Notes: a model not told the origin generated them from the sequence alone. A stretch of DNA of 64,000 nucleotides from Panulirus ornatus (GCF_036320965.1 NC_092281.1:9038892-9102891); one strand, 5' to 3'. Positions 45,961 to 57,472 are shown, numbered from the stretch's first letter. Numbers and translations are program-made.

Positions 45961-46180
45961 CTGAGAGAGATGATATTAAATCTACAGCCACTCACCCAAC
46001 AAGGGGGCCTGAATATGTTTGTTGTCTCTTCCACGTACAGTACATAAGAGCGTTGAGTGACACGTGTATGGAAATAGTTGTGTAATTAGTTCACGGGAAT
46101 TGATTATGACTAGTTCAAAGGACGCTGTTGTCATGGTGTGGGTTTTTTTTTTTCCGGTGCACACTCGAGTTGTTATTCAG

Positions 46181-46322
46181 ATGTGGTGTTGACATCGTAT
46201 ACAAGGTCCCGCTGATGGTGTTTGTGGTTCTGATAAACAAACCTATATCAGCATATCTCGACCACTTTATGCGCGTGAGCCTGAGACATAGACTTCCAGA
46301 GGTCAGCAGAGGTTATTTGTAA
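46181..46322 (+). CDS. Candidate exon with hydrophobic segment
   Basis: After the acceptor-like cgagttgttattcag the open frame (one leftover base, then CGVDIVYKVPLMVFVVLINK and ISAYLDHFMRVSLRHRLPEV) runs to a TAA at 46320-46322. A donor GTTATTT|gtaagtg overlaps that stop, so the piece could be an internal exon instead. Third positions are biased to C and G. One possible membrane segment is visible. No family is recognised. Confidence 0.2.
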
Positions 46323-46436
46323 GTGAATTAATGGGAAGCCTTCCAGGCAGCTGCTCTCATTCTAACCGGTGACCTGAACTTTTTTTCATGTAGTTTCAGG
46401 CTGGATGCTGGATATGGTTTGAAGGCTTTGACCTAA

Positions 46437-46643
46437 GGTCATGAAGGGGATATCCTAGCACCATAGGAAGGGTCGCTGTACCAGGTCACCTCACCATCAT
46501 TTTCAGGTCATGAAGGGGATATTCTAGCACCATAGGAAGGGTCACTGTACCAGGTCACCTCACCATCATTTTCAGGTCATGAAGGGGATACCCTAGCGTC
46601 ATACGAAGGGTCAGTGTATCAGGTCACTTCACCATCATCATCA
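46437..46643. repeat. 69-bp tandem repeat, 3 copies
   Basis: Units start with ggtcatgaaggggata at 46437, 46506 and 46575. Copies 1 and 2 are almost identical and copy 3 differs at several bases; the start of a fourth follows at 46644. Confidence 0.95.
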
Positions 46644-47050
46644 GGTCATACGTGATACCAACACGTACACTAGGGAGCCACTTGGGAGACTAGGTCGCTT
46701 CCCTCGATAGCCTGTGTCCTGGAAAAGACACTGCCTCTCTGGAATTATTTATAAACTCGTCGTCTCTCTGTCGACACTGGAGGCTGGTGAAAAATATTTC
46801 CTTTTTCCTCGTGGACTGGACAGATGTTGCGTTGTTCATAAAAGCTGTCTGTGGAAAATGTAATCCCACTTACGGCTAGAATCTGCGAGAAACACCGCTA
46901 CTTTACAAGAATTTGGAGATCACGAAGGCAAACAGAATCTACTGTGTAATTTGGGTATTTCTCGTCTATTCAGACCATTAGGGCTCTTCTTATTGACCAG
47001 AGGCTGATGGAAATGACCTGCAGAGAGCAAGGGAAATGACCTATTGCTCA

Positions 47051-47053
<3 letters not shown>

Positions 47054-47095
<42 letters not shown>
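47054..47095. repeat. (TA)n microsatellite
   Basis: Perfect TA tract of 42 bp. Confidence 0.97.
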
Positions 47096-47098
<3 letters not shown>

Positions 47099-47555
47099 TG
47101 AGGAATAGGGTTCCTCCTCAGCACCTCTTAGCCTCAATGAGGAACCTGGTTTTTCCAAGTCCTCTGTTGTTGATGCAGAAACCTTTTAGAGCCGCAGCGA
47201 CTGAAGGAAGAGATGTCGACATTCCATTAAGAGACCGTCTTAGCACGATGGGACCCAGTCTTGGATGGCCTCGTTTCCTTGATAACTTCAATAAAGAGAT
47301 CTGCAAGTGAATCGCGCAGTCCTGCCCCCCCTCCCCCAATCTCCTCTGGTGAATTGTGCCGACACCAGGAGTGAAAATTTTATTCTAACCATAAAGGAAT
47401 CAGCATATTTTTTCTTATTTCTCTCTCTATCCCTCTCTTACTTGTTACGAGCTTTCATGGAATGTTATAACGAATACAGCCAAATTAACCATAATCTGCT
47501 TTACCCAAAGTGCGAACTATAGCTACATACATATACTGACGAGAGAACTAGAGTC

Positions 47556-47643
47556 GCGTATCTAACCACAAACAAATCTGTTGCCACATAGTTGATCACA
47601 AACAAACCACAGTCATACGTCAATCCACAAACAAAACTTGTCC
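47556..47643. repeat. 29-bp degenerate tandem repeat, 3 copies
   Basis: Three units share ccacaaacaaa / tcacaaacaaa at a spacing of 29-30 bp. Confidence 0.75.
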
Positions 47644-48073
47644 TGCCCGCAACACGTCGACCTGGTGGTGTTGGAGTGTTTATTGTGGGCACTTGGCAGC
47701 TAGGTAAAGTTTATACATTTTCTTTCTGGAGAAAATTCCTCCCAGGACCGCTAAAAGGATCGTTCTAAAGCCTGATATACATAATTCATAGGTTTGAGGA
47801 ATCCACGTTTATTCAGATAAAGTTGAGCGGAGGAAAAAAAAATAGTGTACGAAAGGAAATGGAATGTTTTGTGAAGGACTGGGAAGACGGTACACCTGCT
47901 GCCATCTATATTTTACCGTCTCCTCCTGAATTTTCCTGAAGTGATATCAGCAGCTGAAAAAAACTGATCCTCCTTTTCCTTCCATGTCTCGTTACCTCAG
48001 CTTTAGGTACGGTACTGTGCCACTTTTTTCTACTTTTTCTCTTTTTTTTTCCTCATGTCTTTGTGTTGCTTCC

Positions 48074-48152
48074 CTCGAGCACGACGGCACGACCTTTGGC
48101 TGTGATAGCACGACCCCTGAGCACGAAGGTACGATCCTTGGGTATGATGGCG
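48074..48152 (+). repeat. Dispersed 21-bp repeat, locus 3
   Basis: Four consecutive units such as ctgagcacgaaggtacgatc with variation; the best preserved copy set of this repeat in the window. Confidence 0.8.
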
Positions 48153-48161
48153 TAAATTACC

Positions 48162-48197
48162 GACCTGACCTTTAAGAGTCGGGTCAAAGGTCAGGCC
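48162..48197. repeat. Inverted repeat next to the 21-bp array
   Basis: cctgaccttt at 48164-48173 and aaaggtcagg at 48186-48195 are perfect complements around a 12-base loop. Confidence 0.8.
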
Positions 48198-49091
48198 ATC
48201 ATAGCTAAAAATCGAAATAGTCAGGTTCAGAGGTCATACCTTCGTGCCCAGGGAGTTGATATCTATTCATCTGATGCTCTCACCTGATTCCGATTAAAGT
48301 TTTACCCCATCATTCGGTAGAATCTGTTAACAAACTTTCTTGAAGGTCTCATTGAAAATTACAACGAAGCGAGTACAACTTACTCAGTCTATTTGCATAT
48401 TCTCTATACTAGATTATATATTCTAACAGCCGCTCCATTTCTAATGGTACTTCTCAAACTTTAACGTGAATCTGGTTCTTAAGAAAATGAATCCTGAGGG
48501 CAAAGTTATAGTACTGGCAATTAGGGCACAATTAATTCCCTTCCATCTCCACTGACAAGATTATTTCAAGACAAATTTACACATATGGAAATTCCAAAAG
48601 TAGAAATGTTGTACCAGCAATTTGTGTTGAACTAGTGAGTGTCCAGAGACGATCATGTCAGTCCCACAACCTGCCAATGTCTTCCGTCTCTGTCTTTTCC
48701 TCCCCTCCGGTACAACCCATCCATAACTCGGTCACCCTTCCACTCTTACAACCTATCCATAACCCGATCACACCTCCCACTCTTACACCACCAGAAGCAC
48801 CGATAAACTTATAACCATTCCCTTGAAAATATGTTCGACAGGTTAAAAAATTTCGCCAACTAATTATGATCAAAGGATTAATACTGTGATTAAAGACTTT
48901 ATGGGACGCCTTCTAAGATCGAGGTCTCATAATCCGACGAGGATTGTGAGTTGGCAAGATTCTCTAAAGTCCCGGACGAGTGTGTAAATAAAGGAATATT
49001 GATCCATAGTCACTCGATCCTTGCAGCCTTGGTCGTGGGTTAGGGAGGGCCTCGCACGCAGCCTGTCAGTTGAGTTTATGGAGAGGGTGTC

Positions 49092-49227
49092 ATGGCAAGA
49101 CCCCTCGGTACTCTCCTTCGACACCACCACATGTGTGGCAGTACCTCTGTCCATCGTGTGTGGCTGGCGGTCCTAATCAAGGCCATCCTATTAACGTTAT
49201 ATACATTTACCCTAGACCTTGAGCCAG
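49092..49227 (+). CDS. Candidate first exon, type II anchor-like
   Basis: An ATG in good context (G at -3, G at +4) starts MARPLGTLLRHHHMCGSTSV followed by HRVWLAVLIKAILLTLYTFT, that is, a short basic tail and then one hydrophobic segment. A donor GAGCCAG|gtaacc at 49227/49228 follows. The order basic tail, single anchor, splice site resembles the first coding exon of a type II membrane protein such as a Golgi glycosyltransferase; this is architecture only. Without splicing the frame ends at 49277. Confidence 0.25.
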
Positions 49228-49757
49228 GTAACCTTTATACTGACCAACCCCTAAGGGTGGATGATCAGCTAGGCTGACAGTGGACAGAGTGCCACAACCA
49301 GGATTTGATATGCATTATATCAGATCAGGTACATATAATGGGGATACGTAAAGAGCAAGACAGCCAGATTTGTATTGGCACATAAGAACATTTATTTCAT
49401 AGTCTTATGATGAACTTTTGTGAGCCTTTATATTCAAGAGGCTCGAAAAACTGCAGATATTCTTTATGGAAGGGCTATTCTTTGGAAAACGAAATATTAA
49501 GTTCTAAAGATGACTATCTGTCGGCTTGTGTCGAAAGAAAAGGGCACTCAGCTAAGGACAGGATAATAATGTTCAAACGTATATGTAAAGTGAGAGTAGT
49601 ACAGTCAGACATATCATGTCTTATGACATTACCATGCACAAACCAGATGACTGGAGAAATAACATGGAGGACAAAGATTCGTGTATAGGTCGAGGTCAAC
49701 AAAGAGAAGGTGGCGTAGGTTCAACATAAAGTTATGGTATGGGTGAGGCAACCTTCT

Positions 49758-49871
49758 CACCTCCCCTGAGGAAAGTGGTCGTGTCAATGCCCCAGACCTC
49801 TGCCACACCTCCCCTGAGGGATGTGGTCGTGTCAATGCCCCAGACCTCTGCCACACCTCCCCTGAGGGAGA
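49758..49871. repeat. 48-bp tandem repeat, 2.4 copies
   Basis: Units begin cacctcccctgagg at 49758, 49806 and 49854; the first two differ at only two or three bases. Confidence 0.93.
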
Positions 49872-50514
49872 GGAGGCTCGGCTTTGATCTACAGGTCTAA
49901 TCAAACGTCTTTTGGAGACAGGAAATTTGTTGTGACATTTTCAGGAATTTGATTTAGGTGATGTGTTGCCCCAGATGATAATGCTGGCGTCTGACACTCC
50001 CAATGTTTATACTATGACGTTGCGGGAACATGTGTTTTATTAAACACTTTGTTGTTGTTGTTAAACAAGTCCTTTGTCTTGCCCGGATGCATTCAACTCT
50101 GCAGAAGATTTCCTCTCTTTGAGATCTAGATAAACACGAATACGTATCTCTAACATATACATCAATATTTTTTCCGGATGGAATGATATCCGTGGACAGG
50201 ATCAGTTGTTTTTACAAAAGTATCAACTCCCTATGGGCAAGTAATATTTTCTACCTCAATTGGGAATGTTGAGTGTTTCCCCAAGTGTAATGTGACATGA
50301 TGTATATATTTCTGACAGAAACGAATTATTATCCAATTCAAAACAGCTCAGGCGTGATACAGTGGAAGAAATTATCGAATGACAGTAGATATATTTCAGT
50401 ATAAAACATGGGCTGCCTTTCTCAAGGGAACAGGGGAACAAATAAGACACACATAATACAATCTCTTGATCATTCTATCACCAGTAAAGAGACTGCAACA
50501 TGTCTCTCTTTTAC

Positions 50515-50633
50515 CTCCTTGAGTCTCTCAGGGAAGTGTGGCTTATCTCTTGTTGGTGGTTCTTGCTGTAAGTGGGCGAATGGTCTTGTGGCGAGTCGCT
50601 GGCTTTCATGCTCGACAGATGTATAAGATCCTT
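50515..50633 (-). CDS. Candidate internal exon, Ser/His/Gln-rich
   Basis: On the minus strand a pyrimidine-rich tract ending ccatcctttaaag is an acceptor and AAGGAG|gtaaaag is a donor. The 119 bases between them are open in two frames. One reads KDLIHLSSMKASDSPQDHSP and then TYSKNHQQEISHTSLRDSR, with mostly C or G at third positions; the other reads GSYTSVEHESQRLATRPFAH. Both look like hydrophilic protein, so the frame cannot be fixed without a neighbour. No family is recognised. Confidence 0.28.
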
Positions 50634-50850
50634 CTTTAAAGGATGGCAGTAATGGTAGGGGTCCTATGAGGAGGTATATCACTGGTTAGAGTGACGTGAG
50701 TGAATGACATATGAGTAAGGGGGATATCAGCACTTTAATTCGTATTTCAAGATTCTCTGTATTACCAGATATCTGTAAAGTGGATGACTATATTTTTTCT
50801 TTTCTTTTTAGAATATATATATAGAATGAAATGTGCAAGATTTAAGGAGG

Positions 50851-51000
50851 TATTATTATTAGTAGCAGCATTAATAGTAATAGCAGTAGTAGTAGTATCA
50901 TTATTATTACTACCATTATTATCATTATTATTACTATCATTACTATCATTATTATCAATATTATTATCATAATGATTACTACTCCTACTACTATCAATAA
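50851..51000. repeat. Imperfect ATT/AGT/ATC trinucleotide tract
   Basis: About 150 bp of trinucleotides of the type att, agt, gta, atc, keeping a period of three. It changes composition midway from agtagtagt to attatcatt. The Asn/Asp/Ser- or Leu/Val-rich frames across it are repeat translations. Confidence 0.92.
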
Positions 51001-52086
51001 TTTGCATATTATCGTCGATGTTGCCGCTTCGTTAATAACAAACTCTCAGGTTGCAGTGGGGAAAAGTGTTAAAGAATTGCGTTAAAATTCTAAGATAAAT
51101 GGAAGTGTTGTGAGAGGTTCAAGACATCCACTGGTGTTGGTGTGAAAGGTTATAGACATGAGGGATGATGCACGACCCCTGATATTGGCCGGGGTCAGAA
51201 GGTCACATGAAATTCACCGCAGGATTTTCAATACTGCCTTGTTTATCTTCCTTGTTCCATGATTTATAGTTTAAAGGAAAGACTGGCTCTCGAATGCTTG
51301 TCGCACCCGTCTCTGTCTCTCTCTATCTATCTATCTATCTATCTATTTGTCTGTACCGAAAAACCAGTCCATTGCCCAACACGCCTCTTAGGCTGATACT
51401 GACGTAGTGACAGGTGTTGAGTACAAGTCTCTGTGACAAAAAAAACGAAAAAGAGAGCGTTGAAAAGTATCGTCCAAAAAACAAAACTGGAAGTCCCAAG
51501 ACTAGTTTTACAATTAAGTCTTATCCAGACCTGTAATTAAACAAGAAACCTTTCAATGTACGTAACTTTTTAAAGCGATCCGAGCATTCGACTTGATAAC
51601 AAAATTACCAGAATTACCTGCATTTCAGCGTTAACTGTTATACCTAAAGTCATTACTGAGCGCCCCGGGACTGCTGCCTTACAAATCAGAAACTCTCGCA
51701 GTTTAAAGTCGTTAGCATACCTGAGGACGACGCTGAGGGTGGAGATGTGTGGGAGGAGTTTCCTGTGAGGACCAAGTTTAGTTTGATGCCTTGACAAAGG
51801 CACTGAGGCGGGCGAAAGGTGGCGAAGGGCTCGAGGGAAACGGAGCTCAGCGTGAAAGGTAGCAGAGGACCTGTGAGGTGCGGAACTCGGCGCGAGAGAT
51901 AGCTGAGGACCGGAGTGAATGGCAGGAGATGGTGTGGAGTTCCTGCTGATGGAGAGTGGTTGGTAGATACGTCAGTCACTCGGACAGCCGTCATGAGCTA
52001 CGTCCGGGTTGAGAACAGGTCAGTATAGCCAAGGCCTAGTGGGAAGCCTGGAGGGTGAGACATCACCGAGCCAGTGTCCTGGTGTG

Positions 52087-52088
<2 letters not shown>
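51001..52088. other. No clear gene; GC-richer part at 51720-52080
   Basis: On the minus strand an ATG at 51994 opens 102 codons (MTAVRVTDVSTNHSPSAGTP...) with a donor CCTCAG|gtatgc at 51722. Short internal repetitions (cggaactcggcgcgag / cggagctcagcgtg) suggest a decayed tandem array instead of a gene. Confidence 0.35.
51322..51346. repeat. (TCTA)n microsatellite
   Basis: Short tetranucleotide tract. Confidence 0.9.

Positions 52089-52172
<84 letters not shown>
52089..52172. repeat. (TA)(GT) compound microsatellite
   Basis: TA tract to 52154 then GT tract to 52172. Confidence 0.97.
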
Positions 52173-52884
52173 TATAGGGAGAAAGAGCGAATGAGGGAAA
52201 GAGAATAACAAATACATGAATAACTATGTGAGCATAATGCATAAATCAATACACATAAGACAAAAAATTGACGGTAATAGCTCTATAATAATTCCGAGTC
52301 CTCCCAGCTGTATGTGATATAACAAGGTCACACAAAAGAATATCCACTGAATCCCCTTCCTAACGCGCCAGACCTTCTCTTCAGATTACGCTGGTTGGAT
52401 GAGGAATGGATCCTCATCTCCCGTGAAATTTTTGCTTTTAGGATTTCGTATGAGACAATATAAAGCGTTTATGAGCTTCGTATTTAAGCGCACATGACTA
52501 CATTCTTTTCACGGAATTTAATCTCGTACGTCTCACTTGATCCAGTCTCTCCTGGAACACATGACTCCTCCTGAGTGCCGAATGGAGCGAAAATAATAAG
52601 AATGAGACGAAGTTAAAAGGAAGAAAAAACAAAGAAATTTTAGATTAGCTTCATTTTTCAAGATACTAAGGAAACTCCATCGTAAGGAGGAAGGGGCAAG
52701 ACAGTGTGGCGTAAGAGGAGGACGGTAAGAGCGACAATCAGATGGCAACATTAACAAAGACGTTCCCAGAGATACGTGCGTCATGTCGTGTCTTACGACC
52801 TAATTTCCTGCGTCTGTCTTAGGTGGTGTCGCTTCCCAGATCAGCTGTGTTGTCTTGCCTCATTACCCATGTGAGCAGCGCGTC

Positions 52885-52975
52885 GTGGTGGTGGTGGTGG
52901 TGGTGTTGGAGGTGATGCCACCACCAAAATCACCACCACAATCGCCACCACAATCACCACCACCATCATCACTGC
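52885..52975. repeat. (GGT)n facing (CCA)n
   Basis: A gtggtggtgg tract is followed after about 15 bases by ccaccaccaaaatcaccacc and more, so the two halves can pair as a hairpin. Confidence 0.9.
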
Positions 52976-53200
52976 CGTTCTCCCTCACCATTTCTTCCCC
53001 AACGACCCTAATCTCTGCCACGAAACCTTCTCCCTCTCTCTATCACTATATCCATCCCTTCCTGCTCCTTCTATGTTATACCCTCCCATCTATCCATCCT
53101 CCCTCTACGCGCTCTCTCTCTCTCCATCCCATCCTCCCCTCTTTTCTCTCCCTCCCACCTTCCCTCCACCTTACCTCCATCCGCTCCCTGTGTACCACAG
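52930..53200. other. Pyrimidine-rich stretch before 53212 ORF
   Basis: C+T-rich plus strand ending in a splice-acceptor-like ccacag. Confidence 0.75.
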
Positions 53201-53211
53201 AATAAGGACAC

Positions 53212-53547
53212 ATGAGACACATTCCTACGGTGATAATCCTACTGTCTTCTACTGCTTGGGTTTATGTATCAGTGTGGGTCATACCATACATGCCAGCTGT
53301 GCACACTTCCCTTAGGTGTGTGGTGCTCCTCACACAGCTGTCTGGCGATACCTACACCACAGATCGGCAACTGAACCAGTATACAGGCTTTTACGAGACG
53401 AAAATATATTTTTTTTTTTCCCCAGTTGAGCGTTTTGACCTAAGAAAATGGAAAGCTGTACTGGGACTACTGTGCTGGGGGGAGTATAATCTGTCTTTGT
53501 GTTGCCAGGCAAGAACAGATTCGTCACTCTCAGTTGTACGATTGTAG
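53212..53547 (+). CDS. Candidate ORF with signal-like start
   Basis: A 250-bp pyrimidine-rich tract ends in ctccctgtgtaccacag at 53200, a textbook acceptor, and 11 bases later an ATG begins MRHIPTVIILLSSTAWVYVS, which could be a signal or anchor. A donor-like CTTAG|gtgtgt at 53315/53316 would end the exon after about 35 codons. Otherwise the frame continues to 53547 through a T-run, which argues against the whole 111 codons being coding. No family is recognised. Confidence 0.2.
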   Translation: MRHIPTVIILLSSTAWVYVSVWVIPYMPAVHTSLRCVVLLTQLSGDTYTTDRQLNQYTGFYETKIYFFFSPVERFDLRKWKAVLGLLCWGEYNLSLCCQARTDSSLSVVRL

Positions 53548-53730
53548 TATATGAATTATTATGCAATATGGAGTTTTGAAGGACAGAATATCTACAGAGT
53601 TAAAGGAAAACTGGATCAACCTATTGTACACTATATTTCAGGCATCAGATAAACTTTTCTGAAATCTCTCGTTGTCAACGGGCCTTTGAATGCTTGAGAA
53701 TATGTTTGGAATTGTTGTGTTTGAAGAGAG

Positions 53731-53773
53731 ATAGAGATATAGATAGATAGAGATAGATAGATGGATAGAGAGA
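53731..53773. repeat. Imperfect (GATA)n tract
   Basis: GATA and GAGATA units. Confidence 0.9.
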
Positions 53774-53896
53774 GTCCGGAATAGATTGCACTGCGCATTT
53801 ATTCAGGATCCCATACATATCTTTCGTGAATTATGTCACCATTAGAGTTAATTGCTCGTTGGCAAAGCAAGAGAATTCCATTAAACAAATTGACAA

Positions 53897-53906
53897 TGTG
53901 TGTGTG

Positions 53907-53969
<63 letters not shown>
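53897..53969. repeat. (TG)(TA) compound microsatellite
   Basis: Short TG tract leading into a TA tract from 53911. Confidence 0.97.
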
Positions 53970-53971
<2 letters not shown>

Positions 53972-54332
53972 TCATGATACAAGTTATCATGTCTTTATTA
54001 CAACAGAAAAACTTCAGAGTATTGTATTTAGGAGGTTATGTTACTACATTACTACGTTCTCTAAGGATGAATACGAATATTGCCAGACCAGCGATGATTA
54101 CAGGACTAAGGAGGAGTTTCACTAGACTTGAGGTTAACAAAATGTGGTCTTAGATCTAAGGGAATTTTTAGAAATGAAAGAAGTAAAAGATAATTGATAG
54201 TGACGAAGAGGGGAAAGATCACCTATATGGTATATTCAGCATTTTCAAACAGTCTGCTACAGACACAGTATTCAGTGTGGACAGTAGAAGACAGAGCAAA
54301 GAGTTCAGAGAATAGGTTTTCATATTACCAAA

Positions 54333-54752
54333 ATGTCAATTGGGGAAGGGTATAACCACACTCTGTACCACATACCACATTGGCAACAGAAGTCTGCACC
54401 ATACCCTCCCCTTCCCATTGTTTACTGTACTATATACTCGTATTTATCCTCCCTAAACCACACTTCCCTGCGCCGTTACCGTACATTATCCCTTGGAGAA
54501 CAAGAAGGCGTAAATTGTGACAAGAACTCGACCCAGATGGAGCGGGAGGTATATGGTTGTTGGTGGCCTGTAAGCTCGAAGGATGAGTCCCTTTTGACAG
54601 TCAGTAAGCTGGAAGAGCAAGTGCCTTTGATGATACGTTTGGGGAAGAGGATATTGAAAGTGAATGCAATAAAAGCAAGGTTCTTGTTTTTAAGAGGAGA
54701 GGAGGGGGGTGGGGTGGGGGGTAGGAGTCGCTGGGTAATATCATCTGTTTGA
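54333..54752 (+). CDS. Unrecognised 139-codon ORF
   Basis: An ATG at 54333 opens a frame reading MSIGEGYNHTLYHIPHWQQK and later LEEQVPLMIRLGKRILKVNA, ending in a glycine-rich GEEGGGVGGRSRW stretch encoded by a G-rich run. The (GA)n tract at 54786-54852 begins shortly after the stop. The opposite strand is open over much of the same stretch, which lowers the weight of the observation. No domain is seen. Confidence 0.18.
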   Translation: MSIGEGYNHTLYHIPHWQQKSAPYPPLPIVYCTIYSYLSSLNHTSLRRYRTLSLGEQEGVNCDKNSTQMEREVYGCWWPVSSKDESLLTVSKLEEQVPLMIRLGKRILKVNAIKARFLFLRGEEGGGVGGRSRWVISSV

Positions 54753-54782
54753 ATAGCGTCAAGTAAGGAAGACAAATTGGAA

Positions 54783-54785
<3 letters not shown>

Positions 54786-54852
<67 letters not shown>
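54786..54852. repeat. (GA)n microsatellite
   Basis: Perfect GA tract of 67 bp. Confidence 0.98.
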
Positions 54853-54857
<5 letters not shown>

Positions 54858-55534
54858 AACAAACCTTTTTTTTCTTTTTTTTTTACTGAATAGGAAATTG
54901 ACCTTACTTTATGGAATGCTCGTTCCAGCTTATGTCTGGATGCGAAACCTTCGCTTTTCCAGGTCCAGTCGAGTAAGTTAAGATGACCACATTAGAGGGA
55001 GCATTTAGTTGAAGTTACGAGAAGAAAGCAAAAAAAAAAAAAAAAGGGAAGTTTACGAAGGCTTTTTGTAGTGAATTAATCTTGAGCAAGAAGAAGAGGA
55101 GATGAAAGTCTGTTGAGATAGGATATGCTATACAGTAAGCATGGCAGATGAGAAGTTGGTGGTAACATATTGTCCTGTGGCTTAGTGAAGGTGCAAGAGC
55201 ATGAGGTCAATTGCGAGAAGGCACCACCATCTCTACCACAACTACTACGCCTATTCAAGCGCCTCATCAACAACAACCACTGCATCATAACCACCTCATC
55301 TACAAAACGCCACTGTCAACATCAACACCACACCACAACCACCACACCATAATCTACCACCACGCCACGCAAATCCCTCCCTCAGAATGTTTCATATCAA
55401 CCGTGTATCTTAAAGCTGCAGCCGTCGCCCGCACAATGACCCTTCCAGACGAGTATGAAAGAAATTTTCTAAAATTCTTTCTGAAGTGAGTTGAAGATGT
55501 GTGTGGGTCGCCGGGTGGCGAGTGTCGTGTCTAC

Positions 55535-55651
<117 letters not shown>

Positions 55652-55659
55652 CCGAAGCA

Positions 55660-55954
55660 GGATATGATGCAGGATCTCTCATCCGCCACCAAGAAGCAGG
55701 GACACGTGGCAAGAAGCATCTCTCTCACCACAAAGCAGAGATGTAACAGATCTCACCCAGGACGACTGAGTATGGTACGAGACCTCTTCTCCGTCAGAGC
55801 AGAGCATTAACATCGTGTAAACGACCCCTCCCCTATTTCTCTTGACCTGGATTACCTTGCAAAAGATCTGCCTCTTTTTCCCCTTATCACAGGCCACGGT
55901 TATGACGCACCCGGCTTTCCTCCTTCCCTCCCCTCACACACTGCATGATGCAAG

Positions 55955-56000
<46 letters not shown>

Positions 56001-56525
56001 TGTCACTACAGACTTTTTGGTACATATAGGTCACTGACCTGCAGCATCAAGGAAAGGTCTTTTATCCTCCTGCAAGAGAACCGAGTTGTGGTAATGACAA
56101 CAGGTCATTGTGACACAACAGATCCCTTTTAACTCTCGCCACAGACTTGTACTGTGATGCAATATCACTCTCACCAGAGATTGGCGATCTTCCCTCACAC
56201 ACAATAGGCCTACGAGGTTACTCTCTCGACAGACCAAAGTTGTGGCAACAGAATCCCACTCCTCCGTGTCAGTGTTGACCAGCATTGTGACGCAAAGATA
56301 TCTCTTACCTTCTCACAACAACCATATGAAGTGATGCAAGATCCTAGTATTTCATCTCGCCACAGGCCAGAGTTGTGGTACAAGGCCTCTCTCCTCCCTC
56401 TCTCTCAAATGGAAGATATGGATGAAAGGTCCACTCTCAACCTCTCGCCAAAGAAAAGATTTATGATAGATGTTTCTTCTATTCTTCCCACAGACCAAGG
56501 CGGTAGTACAAAGGCTCTGCTCCTC
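55660..56525. repeat. Long decayed minisatellite of about 60-bp units
   Basis: The pattern ctctcgccacagaccaaagt followed by tgtggtacaagacctctct recurs with heavy divergence at least ten times, e.g. near 55676, 55720, 55880, 56133, 56221, 56349 and 56477. A (CT)n tract at 55957-55996 is embedded in it. Several units contain splice-acceptor-like ccacag. Confidence 0.65.
55957..55996. repeat. (CT)n microsatellite
   Basis: Perfect CT tract of 40 bp inside the decayed array. Confidence 0.97.
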
Positions 56526-56605
56526 CTAGTTTAATGTACCTCGTTCCTGAACCCCAGATCAGAGATGGAAGCTAGTGTTATCGTTAGCCACATAATGCTA
56601 CCATT

Positions 56606-56720
56606 CAACCTCGTTGGGAACGAAGGCACGATCCTTGAACAAGAGAGTGATAACCTCAGTTACGATGGTACAACCACTGGATGTAACAGCTCTGCCTTGG
56701 ATCATACCCATAAGGATCAA
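56606..56720 (+). repeat. Dispersed 21-bp repeat, locus 4
   Basis: Worn units such as ggaacgaaggcacgatcctt, ttacgatggtacaacca and a weaker third. A 104-codon open frame (56565-56879) runs across it and has no other support. Confidence 0.6.
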
Positions 56721-57472
56721 GTCAAAAACTTCCCTAGGACGAGCCAATGGCATTATCGTCCTGTAATAAGCAAAGACTTAAGGTTGCTAACTACCGGAAA
56801 AGACAGAGAAGGAAAAGGTTATTATAGATTGGCTGGTGGAAACCAAGTGAGCTATGTAGAGCAGTACCACCTTAGCTAACGGTGTCCACATACCAATTCA
56901 GAACTTGTCCGAAAACATTGACAGGATCTACGACGAGAATATATAACGTCATGAGTTTACATTAACGTCGAGCCTGCGTGCGGTCTTCCAAATACACCAT
57001 TGGCAACGGATTTTTTTTTTTCAACTGAACAGAGGAAAACATTTTCTAAAAGACCTTGAGGCATGGAAACTGCTGGAGTACTCCTCACGCCTCACGCCCA
57101 TAGTTCCAGGTAGACCCTGTAGGGTGGAGAGTTCTACAGAAGACTAGCGAGCTGCCACAAAACAATTCTCGCTGGAGAGACTTTGAACATCTCGCAGGAG
57201 GCGTGAACTGCGCCAACATGATGCTATGAGAAGGACATAAAACCGTTGGATTAAAAGACGCACAAAGCTTATAAACTGTTCAGGGAAAAGTCCCATAACT
57301 AAAAACTGTGGCGTAATAGATGTAAACTGTTCTAGTTAAGAATTGGAGCAGTTTGCTGATGAGTTTAGCAGTGTGAGTGTTCTTAGTTTTGTTCTTAATA
57401 ACACTGTGTTATATCTTGTTTTTAAAGCTGATGATGACTCAGCTTTAAGAGGATGTCTTTAGGGCACCTCTG

